This document shows, piece after piece, positions 12,701 to 25,055 of a DNA stretch of 64,000 bases. The first letter of the stretch is position 1, and every line of letters begins with the position of its first letter. The notes beneath the pieces were generated by a model. The model was given only the letters and a program-made list of their open reading frames with translations, was not told the DNA's origin and ran no database searches. The stretch is from Ceratodon purpureus (Eukaryota > Streptophyta > Bryopsida > Pseudoditrichales > Ditrichaceae): the NCBI GenBank assembly GCA_014871385.1, contig CM026424.1:10118086-10182085 (forward strand), given 5' to 3'. A program made the position numbers and the translations under genes.

Positions 12701-14045
12701 GGCACCAAGGCCGTCGAGGAATTTGAAGGAAGATGCGACGGTGTTGGGGGATATGAAGGATGATGTTGCCATGGATCCGACGCTGTGGGGGAATTTGAAG
12801 GACTATGTTGCCATGGAGATCATATATGCGAAGGTACCGTTTCACAAGTTCTTCCAGCTGCGGCTGGTGTGTAAGGAGTGGAATCATCTGGCTGGCGATC
12901 GGAAATTCCTGGAGGATCACTTCAAGGAATACTTGGTACCGGAGCCCTACTTCTACATCCCCGGTGGTTGCGAATACTTGGATCCCTGGACCTACCTCGA
13001 ATCGGTAAATGGTCGCGGCATGAATGGCTTTGTGACTGTTGACATCACCTCCGAGGATGTGGGCTGGATTGGGCTGAATAATCCTTGGAAGGATCGTGGT
13101 GGATGTTTCGCTGTAAATGGTCTAATCTACAGCGAAACAGTGCCTAGCCATGACTACCTCGATCGTAAAAAGAAGACACCCAAAGTTGTGCAGAAGAGGG
13201 CTGAAAGTAGAAGGCAGGAGGTTTTTAACATCCACACAAGAGTGAGGCACAAGCTGCCTCCGACGCAATTGAGCACAGCTATTCCCGTTGTTGGCATGTT
13301 GGTGGACACTTCTGTACGCCCGTATGGTTTCAAAGTCATTCAAGGATGTGGGGACCTTGGAACTCAAATCTTTGACTCAAAAACGAATGTATGGGAACTT
13401 CGACCTTCTCGGCTACCGGTAGGGATAGCTGCCCGATTGGACTCATCTCGTTCAAATTCTTATGATAATCCTGGATGGTGCAAGCATGGTTCAGTCAATT
13501 GTAATGGCCTTCTCTTTATCGAAACCAAGGATTGCGAGGAGGTATTGGTCTACAATGAAAAAGAGGACGTATGGAGTACGTTCCGCGCGCCTAATTATTT
13601 TGAGTCGAGGTTTTTATCCATTGGATCATGGCATGGGAGACTTTTTAATGCATATCGACGTGGAGTATGCGGTTTGAGATGGGATGTGGTTAACCCATCA
13701 AGGCATGAATGGGAGCCGTATGACCGAATGCGCGCAGATCCACGTGACTGGCTTACTTGTGAAATTTTAGAATCTTTCATAGTTGGTATTGATTACTCAA
13801 AAAATTATGTTCTCATATGTTATGGTTTGACTACTAAGGAGGATTGCAAGATCAGAATTGTGTTGTATGATCTTGCTACCAAATCTTGGAAAAAATTTAC
13901 CTCCTGTTTGGGGAGGTAGTTAAACTTTGAGTAAATGAATAAATCAAAGAAATCGTTTTAGGCGGACTCATTGCAGTTGTGCATGAATGTGAACACCTAA
14001 ATTCTGACATCACCCACAAACTACCTTCTTTTTGATGTGTATGCA
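9778..14045 (+). repeat. Segmental duplication unit B (F-box segment)
   Basis: This is a direct repeat of unit A. 9,778-10,230 matches 1-540, and about 10,235-13,920 matches about 1,480-5,146. The offset is 9,777 at the left and 8,773 in the gene, the difference coming mainly from the TIR element and the 41-bp repeats in A. After the coding region B shares with C a short stretch (CACCTAAATTCTGACATCAC) that A lacks, then diverges at about 14,045. Confidence 0.9.
12699..13919 (+). CDS. F-box protein, copy B (406 aa)
   Basis: Single exon, ATG in the same GCGCCATGG context as copy A. Residues 1-93 are identical to copy A, including the F-box at about 31-72. Differences start at the DPWTYLESVNGRG region and accumulate to the C-terminus. 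B shares SYDNPGWCKHGSVNCNGLLF with copy C (as SYDNPGLCKHGSVN), whereas A has SPHWSYHGSVN. The C-terminal domain is therefore closer to C while the N-terminal half and upstream DNA are closer to A. Inferred role: SCF substrate receptor of unknown target. The frame is intact, so the gene is probably functional. Confidence 0.88.
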   Translation: MAPRPSRNLKEDATVLGDMKDDVAMDPTLWGNLKDYVAMEIIYAKVPFHKFFQLRLVCKEWNHLAGDRKFLEDHFKEYLVPEPYFYIPGGCEYLDPWTYLESVNGRGMNGFVTVDITSEDVGWIGLNNPWKDRGGCFAVNGLIYSETVPSHDYLDRKKKTPKVVQKRAESRRQEVFNIHTRVRHKLPPTQLSTAIPVVGMLVDTSVRPYGFKVIQGCGDLGTQIFDSKTNVWELRPSRLPVGIAARLDSSRSNSYDNPGWCKHGSVNCNGLLFIETKDCEEVLVYNEKEDVWSTFRAPNYFESRFLSIGSWHGRLFNAYRRGVCGLRWDVVNPSRHEWEPYDRMRADPRDWLTCEILESFIVGIDYSKNYVLICYGLTTKEDCKIRIVLYDLATKSWKKFTSCLGR

Positions 14046-14253
14046 AAGAGTCCAATGTTGTGATGTGGATTTATGTAAACTCTTCCTCTAAATGAATTGG
14101 GAAGGCGTCAAACTGGATGTGTGATTTTATGTGAGGTTACTAAAGGCATGTGGAAGCCAATTAGATTTAGAATGGGGCTATGCTTGATTAGTTTTAGGAG
14201 CACGAAGAAACTCTTTCTGGCAATACAGAGGTAAACTCTTTCTAGCATTGACG

Positions 14254-14445
14254 CTAGATTATGACATTGAACCTACTGTGATACGTTGTAATTGAGTTGT
14301 GGATCTTCTAGGGCGGGCAGGACACTTGGAGGAAGCAAGGCTCTGTGTTTTTAACATGCCAGTTAACCCAAATAAAGGAACCTGGGGAGCTTTGCTTGAT
14401 AGAAGAACTTACGCCAAAGTGGAGTTGGGCGAACCAGTCTTGCTG
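14254..14445 (+). pseudogene. PPR protein (PLS/E-type) relic
   Basis: The frame from 14,254 reads LDYDIEPTVIRCN, then an in-frame TGA (14,293-14,295), then VVDLLGRAGHLEEARLCVFN and PVNPNKGTWGALL ... VELGEPVLL. This is the signature end of a plant PPR array plus the start of an E motif (normally DYGIEP-T-EHY-C-VDLLGRAG). No upstream PPR repeats or start codon are visible and the frame is broken, so it is a fragment left by an old duplication or retroposition. Confidence 0.82.
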
Positions 14446-14750
14446 TCCCCTTCAGAAACATCAAGATGATCATAAAAGAATTGATATTTAAGCCCCCAAC
14501 TAAGTACTCACTGATACTGACACACAAGTTGTATGTAGTCAATCAGAAATAAAGTACAAGATGGATGTATTCCCAAGCGACATACAACTAGGTGACAGAA
14601 CTCACAGTAGAGACAGGTTAGAAGAGGAGGGATGCCTTCTCAATGCTATCAACCTCGCTCTTCCACTTGTAGTTATATACTGTATGATTGAATTGCAATT
14701 GGCAAAATTGTGTGACACAAATACTACCTATTGATCTGCTACCTCTTATT

Positions 14751-17700
14751 TCAAAATGAAGGTCGCCTGTTCTTCCCTTCTTTCCTCGCAGCATTCGATT
14801 GTTGTCTTACGTCTTTTGGCTGCAAATGGGTGGGAACAGAGCTTTGCCGCACAGGATTTTCATCTTCTCGAGATGATACTGAGTTATTTCTATTCTGTAC
14901 AATATTTGCAGAATTCTGCCTCCAGGGTCTTGGCATGTCAGGTACTCCATGCTCCACATCAATACCTCCTCGTTTACCTTGGGTTTGAGATGAGACCTTC
15001 TCGTAGTCTGCTGCCCCCTTTCCTGCCCAAGAAAGTATCTTATAAAATCTATCAAGCACATAGCAACTTACAAGAAAATCTGCCTCTAATCTCTAGCTCC
15101 TATATTCAAATCATTTTATTATGATTTGGGAATCGTAGCATTCTGATTCAGTTTATGATTCAAGTACATAAAAACACTAGGAGCACGATGCAGAAGCTCT
15201 CTAACAACCTAACCACATGAACATCTCTGAACTTACCATTAGGAGCCTGATCCGTGGAGTTCCGACGCTTGTCTTCCTTGGTGAAAAACGGTTTCAAGAA
15301 ATTCTTGTCGATTGCCGTAAAACTTGCGGTACTGTTACATCCAGAGTAGTAATATCAATGAAAAAGTTTTAAGTAACTTATACTCAAGCAAATAACAGGG
15401 TCTACTTTCTAAGCAAATCTGAACCAAAGAACTGCAGATCAATAGTAAATAAATTTGTACAGCAAGTTCTTAGCAGAAACTACAGTTCACAATAAAACAC
15501 ATGGTCGATTAACAATACCTCTTGCGTAACTCCTGAAACTTCTGTGTTAAGGGATCCATATGCCCATTATCAAAACCGTTGTCGTCGTGCCCATCATCAG
15601 AATTGGTAGTAAGACCTTCCATCTCTTCATCGTCGCCCTAGCGATTAAAGATATCAAGACAACATTAGCTGAGTCAAAATGGTGCGATTACCCAGTTGTT
15701 CACAAATAAGATTATTTCCAAATCACAAGTTCAACTGTCATTTCAATTTCTCCAGCTTGATGAAAATTCCTGGAAAGGTCAGTAAACTCACGTCAAGAAT
15801 CATGGAGTTCCCATTCGCCTCACCCACCACATCCAGTTTCTCTAACATAGTTGAAGTGGAGCCGCCAATCACAAGAACCTATATCCACTCCCATTGTTCA
15901 ACATCAGGTGATAGTGGTCCAATTCTACTGGTCTGTATTATTGGTGACCTCCGTATACATATATGCTTATAATAGAAACTTATTTACAGCTAGTAGTCAA
16001 TGCAGAATTAACTTTCCAAAAGTCAAGGAGAAATAAATATATTCAAGCAGACAATTAGTCAGTAGAGTTCAATGCGAACATGAATCTGTATCAGGTCAGT
16101 TCAAACAAAAACAGTTCTTGGAGTTGACTTTATACGTCTGCAAAACTTAAATGTCAAACAACAGAAATCATATTTTTGCAAGAACTTGCCCCAGTGAGGA
16201 TAAGACATTGGTGGAACGAAACTCACAGTCAGAACAACGATTGCCGTAGTGGCAGTGAAAATGATTTCACCATGATTGTTTGGCAGGTCATGGACGGCTT
16301 GCAATGCCAATGCAAAAGCCATAGCTCCTCTTAAGCCTGTCCCAAAAAAATTGAGTACATGAGATCAGGTGATAATGCAATCCAGTTCATTGCCTCAAAC
16401 CTCAAGCAGCTCCACTAGACATCATTAATACAGCCCTAAGATGCAAATGCAGAAGGTTTGATACCAAATAAAAAAGAGTGGAATCCTATACTCCTACTTG
16501 ATTCGCCATGCAACTTGCTTAAGAAAAGGCGCGGATATTCTGAGCATGGGAGGATTCTTTCCACGTACTAGCAGCCGAAAATCTACTCTAATGCAAATAA
16601 ATATAACCTACCACTGAACCAAAGAGCCTTCTGATGATTCATTGGTATCTGTCGAGATGCAGGGCGTAGCATATTCACAAGACGAGCGCATGGAAACACA
16701 TTTGCAGCCCTAAAACACCACCAAAGAGAACCAGTACATTTCAGATCATGTAAAGTACACCAAAAAAAGATGTCAATAAGAGTCATTCATTACATATCCG
16801 CCTTAAAAAACCCCATCTCAGTGTCTCAATCTTCAATCGGTAATTTGCAGGAAAAATTGATTTGTCTAACAGATAATTAGCCCAACAATCGAGCAGCTCA
16901 AATTACAAAAGCCCTGTCGATTCATACCTTGCCATCACAATGAACACAATTGAAAAGAAAATAAAACCAACGTGAGACCAGCTGTGGGATTTGATGGCAA
17001 TATCCATTCCCATGTAAATAAACCTGTAGCATGTACAGCTCGATATTAGTCGCATATGTAAGCTTGCTAGAAGGGTTCGTTGAAAGAAAGATTAAATCAT
17101 TCATAAATTTCAGGATACTTCCTAGTCTAGAATTCAACGCATCTGAGTTCAGCGAGGGAATCACGTACACGAAGGTTTCAGCCAACGATGAAATCAACTG
17201 GAAGAATCCTGAAGTAAAAGCTTGTGCACCCTCTGACAGATTGGGAAATGTGTAGTGCTTCATCAACTGCACAAGAAAATCAAAATCCAAACAGAACCAT
17301 CAATACTTGGTGACAATTGTAAGATGCAACTAATCAGCTTATTGAAAATAAAATGAGTTGGATAACAGTTTGCTACAATTGGAACTCTTTTTACTTACAA
17401 TTCCACAAAAAAGAATGGCCACAATACCCGATAAGCCCAGACCTTCGGCAAGCATGTATCTGCGAAATGAAAATTAGGTGTATCATATACCGTCTCGTCC
17501 AAATTGAATTACAGCATGCTCGTAAAACTTATGACTGACATCTGTCACCAAAAAGAGAAAATTTGACAAGGACTCATAAAAGGAACTTGAGAGATAAGAG
17601 TATCTCAGAGTAGATACTCACGAGAAATATGGAAAGAGCACCACAAGGCAACACTCCAAGTTCTGCAAGCTGCAACCAGAGTTCGCACAATCAAGATCTT

Positions 17701-20700
17701 TTTAAAATAGGGATATCCCAAGAGTCTTGCAGATACGACCCTAAATGATCTACACGAGACTAAAAATTGAAATTACAAATATGCATATGGCTGCATATCC
17801 TGATTTTATCTAGAAAATCACTTTTCAAATAGGGAACTTACCCATGTACTGCAAGACCTGAATACTTGAAGAGGTAAGACGAGTCAAGGATCTCCAATAA
17901 ACATTAACAATTCTTGACCTCCATGTTCACTTAAGAAGAGTGATAAAAGCCACTAAAAACCTAAATAGTGAAACCTTCATTACTCTGACGTTAGAAATGA
18001 ACCCTAAATACTTAATTACTAAACAATTATACAACATAACCTGCAAAGGGTGAAAGTGAATGACAATTTGCAAAGCTTCCTAAGGTGAAAAAAGAGGATA
18101 TCAATGCACAGATTAATGCCACACCGACTCCTGCACCAAAGCAAAAAAAAAAATGACCCGATCAGCAACAGAATTAAGCTAAGATCGAGGAAAGATCGAC
18201 TAGAAGGATGCAGCCGTGTGAACTGAACAAACCTGATGAAAGTGAGCCCACAAATATCTCTAGAAAGCTCCAGATTGCTGACATAAAACCATGTGTTTCC
18301 AAAGGATGATTTTTGACGGCCAACAAGGTCCTGCATATGATTGCCAACATTCTTAGGTGACATGCACACATTTGTCCATTCAAGGAAATTACACTCCAGC
18401 TATTTTTCATGTAGAGAACTTCAAACAGTGAAAGTGTGGAATGTATAAGTAGAAATTTGCACGAGAACACTTTGAAATGACATAGTATTCTGGAACAATT
18501 CGACTGTGCGATAAACTCACCTGTACAATGAGATAGCGACCTGCCAACATCCGCCATAGGAATTACCCAAATATCAGATCTAAGCCAGCTTAATCATACT
18601 GTATGCTTTGAGAACCTACGTCTTACTTCGTTCCAAACATCAAAGCGTTACTTGGTCGCCTTAGGTGTAAGTTTAAAAATATACTCGTAATCAACAACAC
18701 TATATTCACATACAACCATTAGACAATGGTCCACTTCAAAGGTTACAGCAATTTACCGCGTCATTTAAAACGGACTCGCCAAACACCAGGGCATATAGGT
18801 TGACATCCGTCCCAAGCTCCTGAATAAGGGCAAATGGTTAGACCAACAACCATAAAATGAGATTAGTATCTAACAGTATCCCAAATGGAAGTTCAATAAA
18901 GAGACATACACAAGTATATGTAGGAGCAAAACGGTTTGTATATAGCGTCTCAGATAGGAAGCATGAAGAAATCAGCCTCTCTGTAACCGTCGGCATTCCT
19001 AAGATTTCTTCGTAAATGCTTCATCATCAAAGGATACAATCTAATTGTCTCCGTGAACTACTACTAAGCAAGGACAACAACTTGACAAGAGCACCAGAGT
19101 ACAAGTCTCAATCCAAAACTGATATGAGATACAATGGTACCTGAAAAATCGCCAACACTGATACAGGATCTGTTGCTGAAATAAGAGCACCATACATGAT
19201 GCTCTCATGGAATGGCAACCTGTACATTAGAAAGAATATGCCCCCCAAATACCTGCAAACAAATTTTGAAGTAAGAAGAAAGATAGAGCTTTGGGAAGGT
19301 GAAGCAAAGCGAGCAGTCACCTCGAAGGACAGGAACCCGTTTCTAGCCAAAGAATCATGGTGTCACTAGGTCCTCGGATATTGAAAAAGCTGTCACACAT
19401 GCAGAAAATCCAAAACCATAAACACTGGGGATAAAATGGTCACTCACACTAGAACTCCAGTAACAATTGATGTGATGAAGGTTCCCAAAATTGCAAAGAT
19501 GCAAATAGCTCCAAAGTTGGAAAAGAATGGTTTCTGTAAAATAAACAAAGTGAGTTAGAATGTGTGGCATCGCGCACTTGACAGTGACTATGCAATAGAA
19601 AGCTTGTTTCCCGTAATTGCTGAAATTAAATTCCAAATTGATAAATAGACAAACAGAAATAGAAACCAGTGGACTAGGGCTATACCGGCTGCAGGCTGAA
19701 GCCAGATTCAGTAAAATCTCAAGGTCAAGGATATTAACCGCTCTTGTGCAAAAATGAAAGTACAATCATCAAGTTAAGATTTTAGACATCCATGCATAAG
19801 AAACCAAATTCCACGGAGCAGCATGATAGCGATTGCCGAAGCTGACCGCATATAGCCCGAAAAGAAAAATCAGCAGAGAAGCTAAGCACGGACATATTCT
19901 ATAATAGAAACATGAAGAAATGTCATAAATCAGATCAGAAAGTAGAAAATAGTGAGTAGGATATAAAATGATTGGTGGGAGCAGAAATAATAAAAAGAAC
20001 TCCTCGTGAAAATTAAACCATTGCCTGCAATTACAAGTTGAAGGAGATTAGGTGGCATTAAGACCACGACCAGAGTAAAGAAGTGTCCACCATAACGCTC
20101 ATATCACAAAGGCAAGCATGCACCATCAAGTAAGGATCAATGGCAGCAAAAATACCTGAAATGTGCTTCAGTGTTTGAAACATTGGCAACAAAACCAACA
20201 AAAAGACCTGGCATCCAAAAAAAACACTTTCTGAGAACAAAATCCACACCCACAATCACAATCTCAACATTGAAGAATACTGATTGGAAAATAGATCAGG
20301 TACTTCTATTTGAAATTTCCAAAAAGCAAGTCCCGTTAATTATAGGTGAATTAATTATAAGAGAATAGAAAGAAATGGGTGAAATTTCCTGATGAAAATT
20401 TACTGCAGAAATTGTTCTTCTCTATTTGAGCAATGGTAAAGTAGTAAGTAAACTTTCCAGAAGTCAAGACTTCAAGACCCAAACAAGGCGTCTGTGCTAA
20501 TGGCAACAAAACATCCAGCCACATTGCTTCGCAGAGCTCGAAAAAAAGTCTAAAAAGTCTCAGATTGAAATCGAACGCACTGGCTACTAGAACATCGGAT
20601 ACCTTACCTCAAATCGGTAAAAGGAAGGCATGTACTAACCTAAAAGGAGAGAAGCGCTCGCTTCGTTGATGTAGTAAATCTTGTGCCGTCGAAGAACATG

Positions 20701-20826
20701 GCCTAAGACGAAGGCCAGACCCAGCATCACAATTTGCAGAAGAATACTAGCACTTGCAATCTGCTGCTGGTCAGACGATCCCGGCTGCGCCAACGGCGAC
20801 AGAGACTCATCCATCGCCATATCCAT
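14751..20826 (-). CDS. NHX: Na+(K+)/H+ exchanger, endosomal NHX5/NHX6 class (615 aa, 21 exons)
   Basis: Exons, high to low: 20826-20640, 20207-20156, 20024-19965, 19710-19686, 19533-19448, 19252-19141, 18819-18757, 18540-18521, 18330-18233, 18130-18102, 17873-17842, 17669-17622, 17459-17399, 17266-17169, 17023-16928, 16709-16612, 16336-16227, 15878-15792, 15637-15519, 15331-15237, 15022-14751. They sum to 1,848 nt in one frame. The ATG at 20,826 is the first in frame. Family marks: [15 protein letters not shown] (first membrane segment), [11 protein letters not shown] (about 89-99), [13 protein letters not shown] (161-173), FGESVLND with the transport Asp at 194, [12 protein letters not shown] (390-401), and a hydrophilic tail. 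NHX5/6 proteins exchange cytosolic H+ against Na+/K+ in Golgi/TGN/endosomes and set lumenal pH. The introns at 19,964-19,711 and 18,101-17,874 start ATATCC and end AC. Confidence 0.95.
17874..18101 (-). other. U12-type AT-AC intron 2 of NHX
   Basis: The donor reads ATATCCTCTT, the acceptor CTTAC, and TCCTTGAC lies just upstream of the acceptor. It joins VGVALICAL to [11 protein letters not shown], matching the family sequence. Confidence 0.9.
19711..19964 (-). other. U12-type AT-AC intron 1 of NHX
   Basis: The donor reads ATATCCTACT, the acceptor TTTTAC, and TCCTTGAC (U12 branch-site consensus) lies about 10 nt before the acceptor. Splicing joins PPIIF to ESGFSLQP, which restores the conserved exchanger sequence. 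No GT-AG alternative gives this frame. Confidence 0.9.
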
Positions 20827-22921
20827 TTCGCCTGTAGTGAGAGTCCAACACAAACTACTCCCTACTCGTGCTCCTCCAATATATACGCCACCGTCCTCCT
20901 CGAGCTTCTACGCTCCCCCAAGGCACACACTAATCTCAACAGCTGCCTGTCACAAAAGCTCCTGAAACTCACACACCGTTCCGAGAAGCAACTTCAATCA
21001 CCCTTCCGCCTCCGCCTGACCGCTCGCCTTCACCAGATCACGCCTCCCCCGGACTTCCCTCTGAACCTCACCAAACCCCTGGCAACCTCCTCCGAATGAT
21101 TGTCCACCGCACTGTCAATGTCTCCAGAAAACACATGCTACTCTAGGTTTCCTGCAACTCCACTCCACTCAGCATTTGCAGCCAATTTTCGTCCCCGCTT
21201 CAACGCCAAATTCATCTAACAATTATTCACCTGCGCCTCGAAAAAAACCAAAAACACTTAGCAATCCAATCAACCTACTATCTCTAGTCCGTCTTAAGCT
21301 TCAAATAATCTCCCATCACTGAAGCCAGAGCTGTGCTCGCAAACACAACACCATCGGCATTTAACTTCACGCCTAGAAACAGAGCTGATTGCAACCTCAA
21401 AATTAGCATTACTCAGCACCTCCTGCTCCGTCTCACTTAATTATAAACTCTAGTCCCTTTTCAAGCCGGAAACAATCTCCGTCACTGCGAAAGCAGACTT
21501 CATCGCAAAAAACAAAATCCGAGCCTAGAGACAGAGCTGATCACAGCGCCAAATTCACATTTCTCAGCGCCTCCTGATCCGTTTGAAACCGCAGCACACC
21601 AAGTCACAACCTCGACAAAAACTCCTCCCGAATATTCTACCACGAAAGTCACCATTCCCGACAGCCGTTCTCACCATCCGCATCAAGCCACGCACATTAT
21701 GCACACGAGAAACGGTGAACCGAAGCTCTAACGCTCCTACGCGACGAAACCCTGACGGCACGCCTCCGCCACACCAAACACACTTTTACACAAGAAAGGA
21801 GTCGTCACGCAACCAAGAAATGGCAGAAAATTTGCGTTACCAGCTAGTTTCGCGAGCGGAAAAATTCGTCCGATGCGCGAGGAGAGCGGCCGCTCTGGAG
21901 CGCTGTCTCCGAGCGCGAGATCCAGCTCCTGCGATGGTAATCTCCGTAGCGATGCCGACCGCTGCGTGCTTCGGCTCCCCTAGGGTGCCTTTCCTCTGCG
22001 ACACTGAATGATGGCCGACGAAACAACGCGCACCCACAACCAACACTCTCTCGGCAAAATCCACAAATTTCTTAGACCTCATAATTTGATATGTAACTCC
22101 TCAGTAGATGATGTTGGTGAAGGTGTTATGACGGGTTTGGGTTTGCTTCTCTTTTTGCTGCAGTGTTGAATACGACTGAAGACGAAGCAATGCGCACGTA
22201 TCAGCGACACTCAAGGCAGACTTTCCAAAACTATGTAGATTCTAAAAGAAAAATGTAGACATCTGGTAGATGACGTTTGTGTTAGGTGCAGAGACCGGTT
22301 AGATATTCGCCCCTTTTGCTGCAAAATCGAATAATGGCTTGCGACGAGGCCAGCCGAACATATAAGCGACATATCAAAAACACAATCTAGACTAAATTAG
22401 ATTTAAAGTCCAAGATGTACACAATGTCTAGATGGTACTCATGCAAGGACTGACGGTTTCGGATTGGAGGAATAGACGAAAGTGACTGAGATATCAAAGT
22501 CATGTACCTATTCGATAGACTTTGTGGAAGAATTGATAATATTCGTTGATTTTAGGTGCAGTGAGGGCTATGGGCGTATGTTTCTGTGGAGATCTAGAAC
22601 AACCCTGTTCTCACGGGGAGTTAGCCGTCGGGGGTAGCTAGCAGAGCCACGTCAACATTTTTACGGTTGAGGAGGTGCCAAATAAGCAAGCGTGTCTTGT
22701 TTTGGAGTTTATTGACGGGTTGCTTTGACCGGTGTTGAGGGGAGGTTCCCGCATTGGCTGGGAAGGAAGTGCAAATTTAGTTCCGCTTGCTTTTCGAGGG
22801 GAATTGCATTAAGATGAGTTAAGAGTATTTTTTTCATTCCGCACTATTTGGAGGGATCTTAGTTTGGAGTGGGTAGTTGGCACACTGGAACAGTGCCCAT
22901 AATGGACGTGGTTTCAGCGGT
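20827..22921. other. NHX upstream region and intergenic DNA
   Basis: A relatively C-rich stretch (20,827-22,050) directly upstream of the NHX start codon is probably its 5' UTR and promoter. Several open frames occur on both strands (for example around 21,583-22,080), but none has recognisable protein character. From 22,050 onward nothing is supported. Confidence 0.4.
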
Positions 22922-23175
22922 ACACTAACTAATACCCATCGAACTCCTCGGGTGGGCCCATGCAGAACCTCCCAACTTGTAGGTTATTGGTCCCACGGTC
23001 TGCGGGAGGGGTTGCCTGACTAAATTTGGGTTGTAGAACCCGAATTTGGAAAAAAATTAAAAAAAGACTGTAGTACCCCTCATTTGTAATTTCACGGTGC
23101 TACATGTAGAACATGAACAGTGTTCTACATGCTAAAAAAGGATTCTCCGGGAGTTTGATGGGTGTTAGTTAGTGT
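22922..23175. mobile_element. Small TIR element (MITE-like, about 254 bp)
   Basis: The left end ACACTAACTAATACCCATCG (22,922 onward) is the near-perfect reverse complement of the right end (about 23,147-23,175); the inverted repeats run about 28 bp with three or four differences. Inside, 23,103-23,131 is a hairpin (stem CATGTAGAACA / TGTTCTACATG, 7-nt loop). There is no coding potential. A target-site duplication is not clear. Confidence 0.65.
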
Positions 23176-23204
23176 GCTCCGTGGTTTCAAATCTTGCCCA
23201 TGAT

Positions 23205-24423
23205 ATAAGGTAGAACCACCTATTTTTGTACATTTAACCCCTAATGTCGAAATCAACCCAATCAGGGTCGATTTTGGTCCAGTCAGGCTCCCACATACTA
23301 AATTTTGATCAAACAAAGTTTCTATTTTAGGCATATTGTATATTTTTTTCATACCTTTCTGAAAAGTCATCTCATGCTTCAAAATTCAGAAGATATTCAC
23401 AGTCAAAGTTTGAAAACACTATTTGAAATCTGCCCAAAACTTCCCAAACTGCGGTATATGCACATTTAATCTCAAAAACTGCCCAAAATCAATTAAATTG
23501 CAGAAACTTCAAAAATTCACCAAAATTTGAGATTTCTCTTTTTTCCAAGTTTTTTTTTTTGCTCAAGTAAATAAAGTTTTAAGTCATGATCTCACCGTTT
23601 GGATCTTCAATCCAATTATTCTTCACATGCCTTTTTTATTGTTAAAGATTGGCCTTTGTAGTTGAATTTCAGCATACCTCTATGTGAATAATCAAGCATT
23701 TCTTTAGGTTTTATAGGTCATACGAGGATAAAAATTCCAAAGGCATGTTCCTAACTCATCTAAAAACAAGAATTTGAAGAACCTCATATCAGTTTTTCTA
23801 CCAAAAATGGTTTTTTTTGCCCTCAAAAAACCATTTACCCTTTTTTCAACAAGCAAAAAGAACTTTTTTTGCATCTTTAAACATTACGATCTCACAATTA
23901 GTAAGGAATTTGAATTTAAGATTTGACATAGATTTGCACATACAAGTTAGGTACAAGATCTTACGGTTGCATACTAAAAAATACATCAAAAATTAAAACT
24001 TTGCACCTTGCATTTAAAGAGGCCAATTTTGAGGGTTTTTTGCAATTTTGAGGGCATTCGACATTAGGGGTTCAGAGAATACCCCGGATGCAAAGAGGTG
24101 TATGAGCTAAAAAAAATTCCACATATTAGCAAATACTGGGATATGAGAATGGAAGTGAAATTATATTTTTTTCATTTTATATGAATAACTCATGAATTTT
24201 CAAAGCTTTGTATCGCTAAACACCTGTAGACCCCTCCTAAATGTATGCTCAAAGACAACTCACCTTTTGGTGACTTGTGCCAATCAATGAGTGCCTTATA
24301 TTGGATTTGTTTTAGAAATCAAATCTTCTTTGCGCATAAATAGATGATGCATTGCTTGTAAATGCATGCATTTATAGGGAACGGTTATCGGAAGGTGATT
24401 GCCAATAGGTGGTTCTACCTTAT
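23205..24423. repeat. 20-bp inverted repeat enclosing a TTAA/CCCCTAA element
   Basis: ATAAGGTAGAACCACCTATT at 23,205-23,224 occurs exactly reverse-complemented at 24,404-24,423. It lies outside the ends of the element at 23,238-24,070. It could be the end of an older host element into which the inner one inserted. Confidence 0.6.
23238..24070 (+). mobile_element. TTAA-flanked, CCCCTAA-ended element, copy 1 (833 bp)
   Basis: The left end is CCCCTAATGTCGAA preceded by TTAA (23,234-23,237). The right end is the exact complement over 14 bp, followed by TTCA (24,071-24,074), one substitution from TTAA. The inside is AT-rich, has no transposase, and contains the family landmark TACGATCTCAC ... GTTAGGTACAAGATCTTACG (about 23,885-23,967), shared with copy 2 and, reversed, with copy 3. 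Confidence 0.75.
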
Positions 24424-25055
24424 GCTCCTCTGTAGTATTCACGTGGAAGGAATTAAAACGGCGAACATTGAGGGAGCCATCACCAAAAAGAGCCACTTTC
24501 GGAGCGTGTTTGCTAGTTAAATGGCACAAGAAGGTGTGGGGAAAATAAAAGAAGGTCGATCAGACAATGAGAACATGATAAAAAAAATTCAGTATTTTGG
24601 AGTTGTATCAAATTTTCTATAAATTTAAAAAGTCCTAAAACTAAGGTTTTCGTAATGAACACTGATAGACTACTAAAAGAAAGCGAAAGGGTGTTGAATT
24701 ATAAACGGGGAAATCAAAAGCCACTTGCAATTCAAATTGTTGCCTTGTCAATTGTTGATGTAGGTCCAAAACAATTTTGTTTCTAGTCTAGTACAATTAT
24801 TAGTGCTTCAATCTTAACTTCCAATAAGGTACGTTGAGAATTTTATTAACAAAAACAAGTTTTTTGTACTATGCAGAGTTATATCAGAACTTATTGGATA
24901 TATGTTTTTTCTACTCCAAATTATAGATATACATAAAGTGTGTAGCATTTAAAAATAAATAAAAAATACTTGCTATAGAAAGAAGTCCAAAATTACATCA
25001 TTCATAGTTTAATTTTTTGCTAAGTCTATTTTTTTAACACTTGATACGAAATTAA
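24424..25055. other. AT-rich intergenic
   Basis: I see no gene, RNA or clear repeat boundary here. Confidence 0.4.

Noticed and set aside
14807-15061. Alternative-frame minus ORF over the last NHX exon
   Set aside because: Only the other frame joins in phase with the preceding exon and ends at 14,751.
21583-22082. Overlapping ORFs on both strands in the NHX upstream region
   Set aside because: They exist because the region is GC-rich and poor in stop codons; no protein features.
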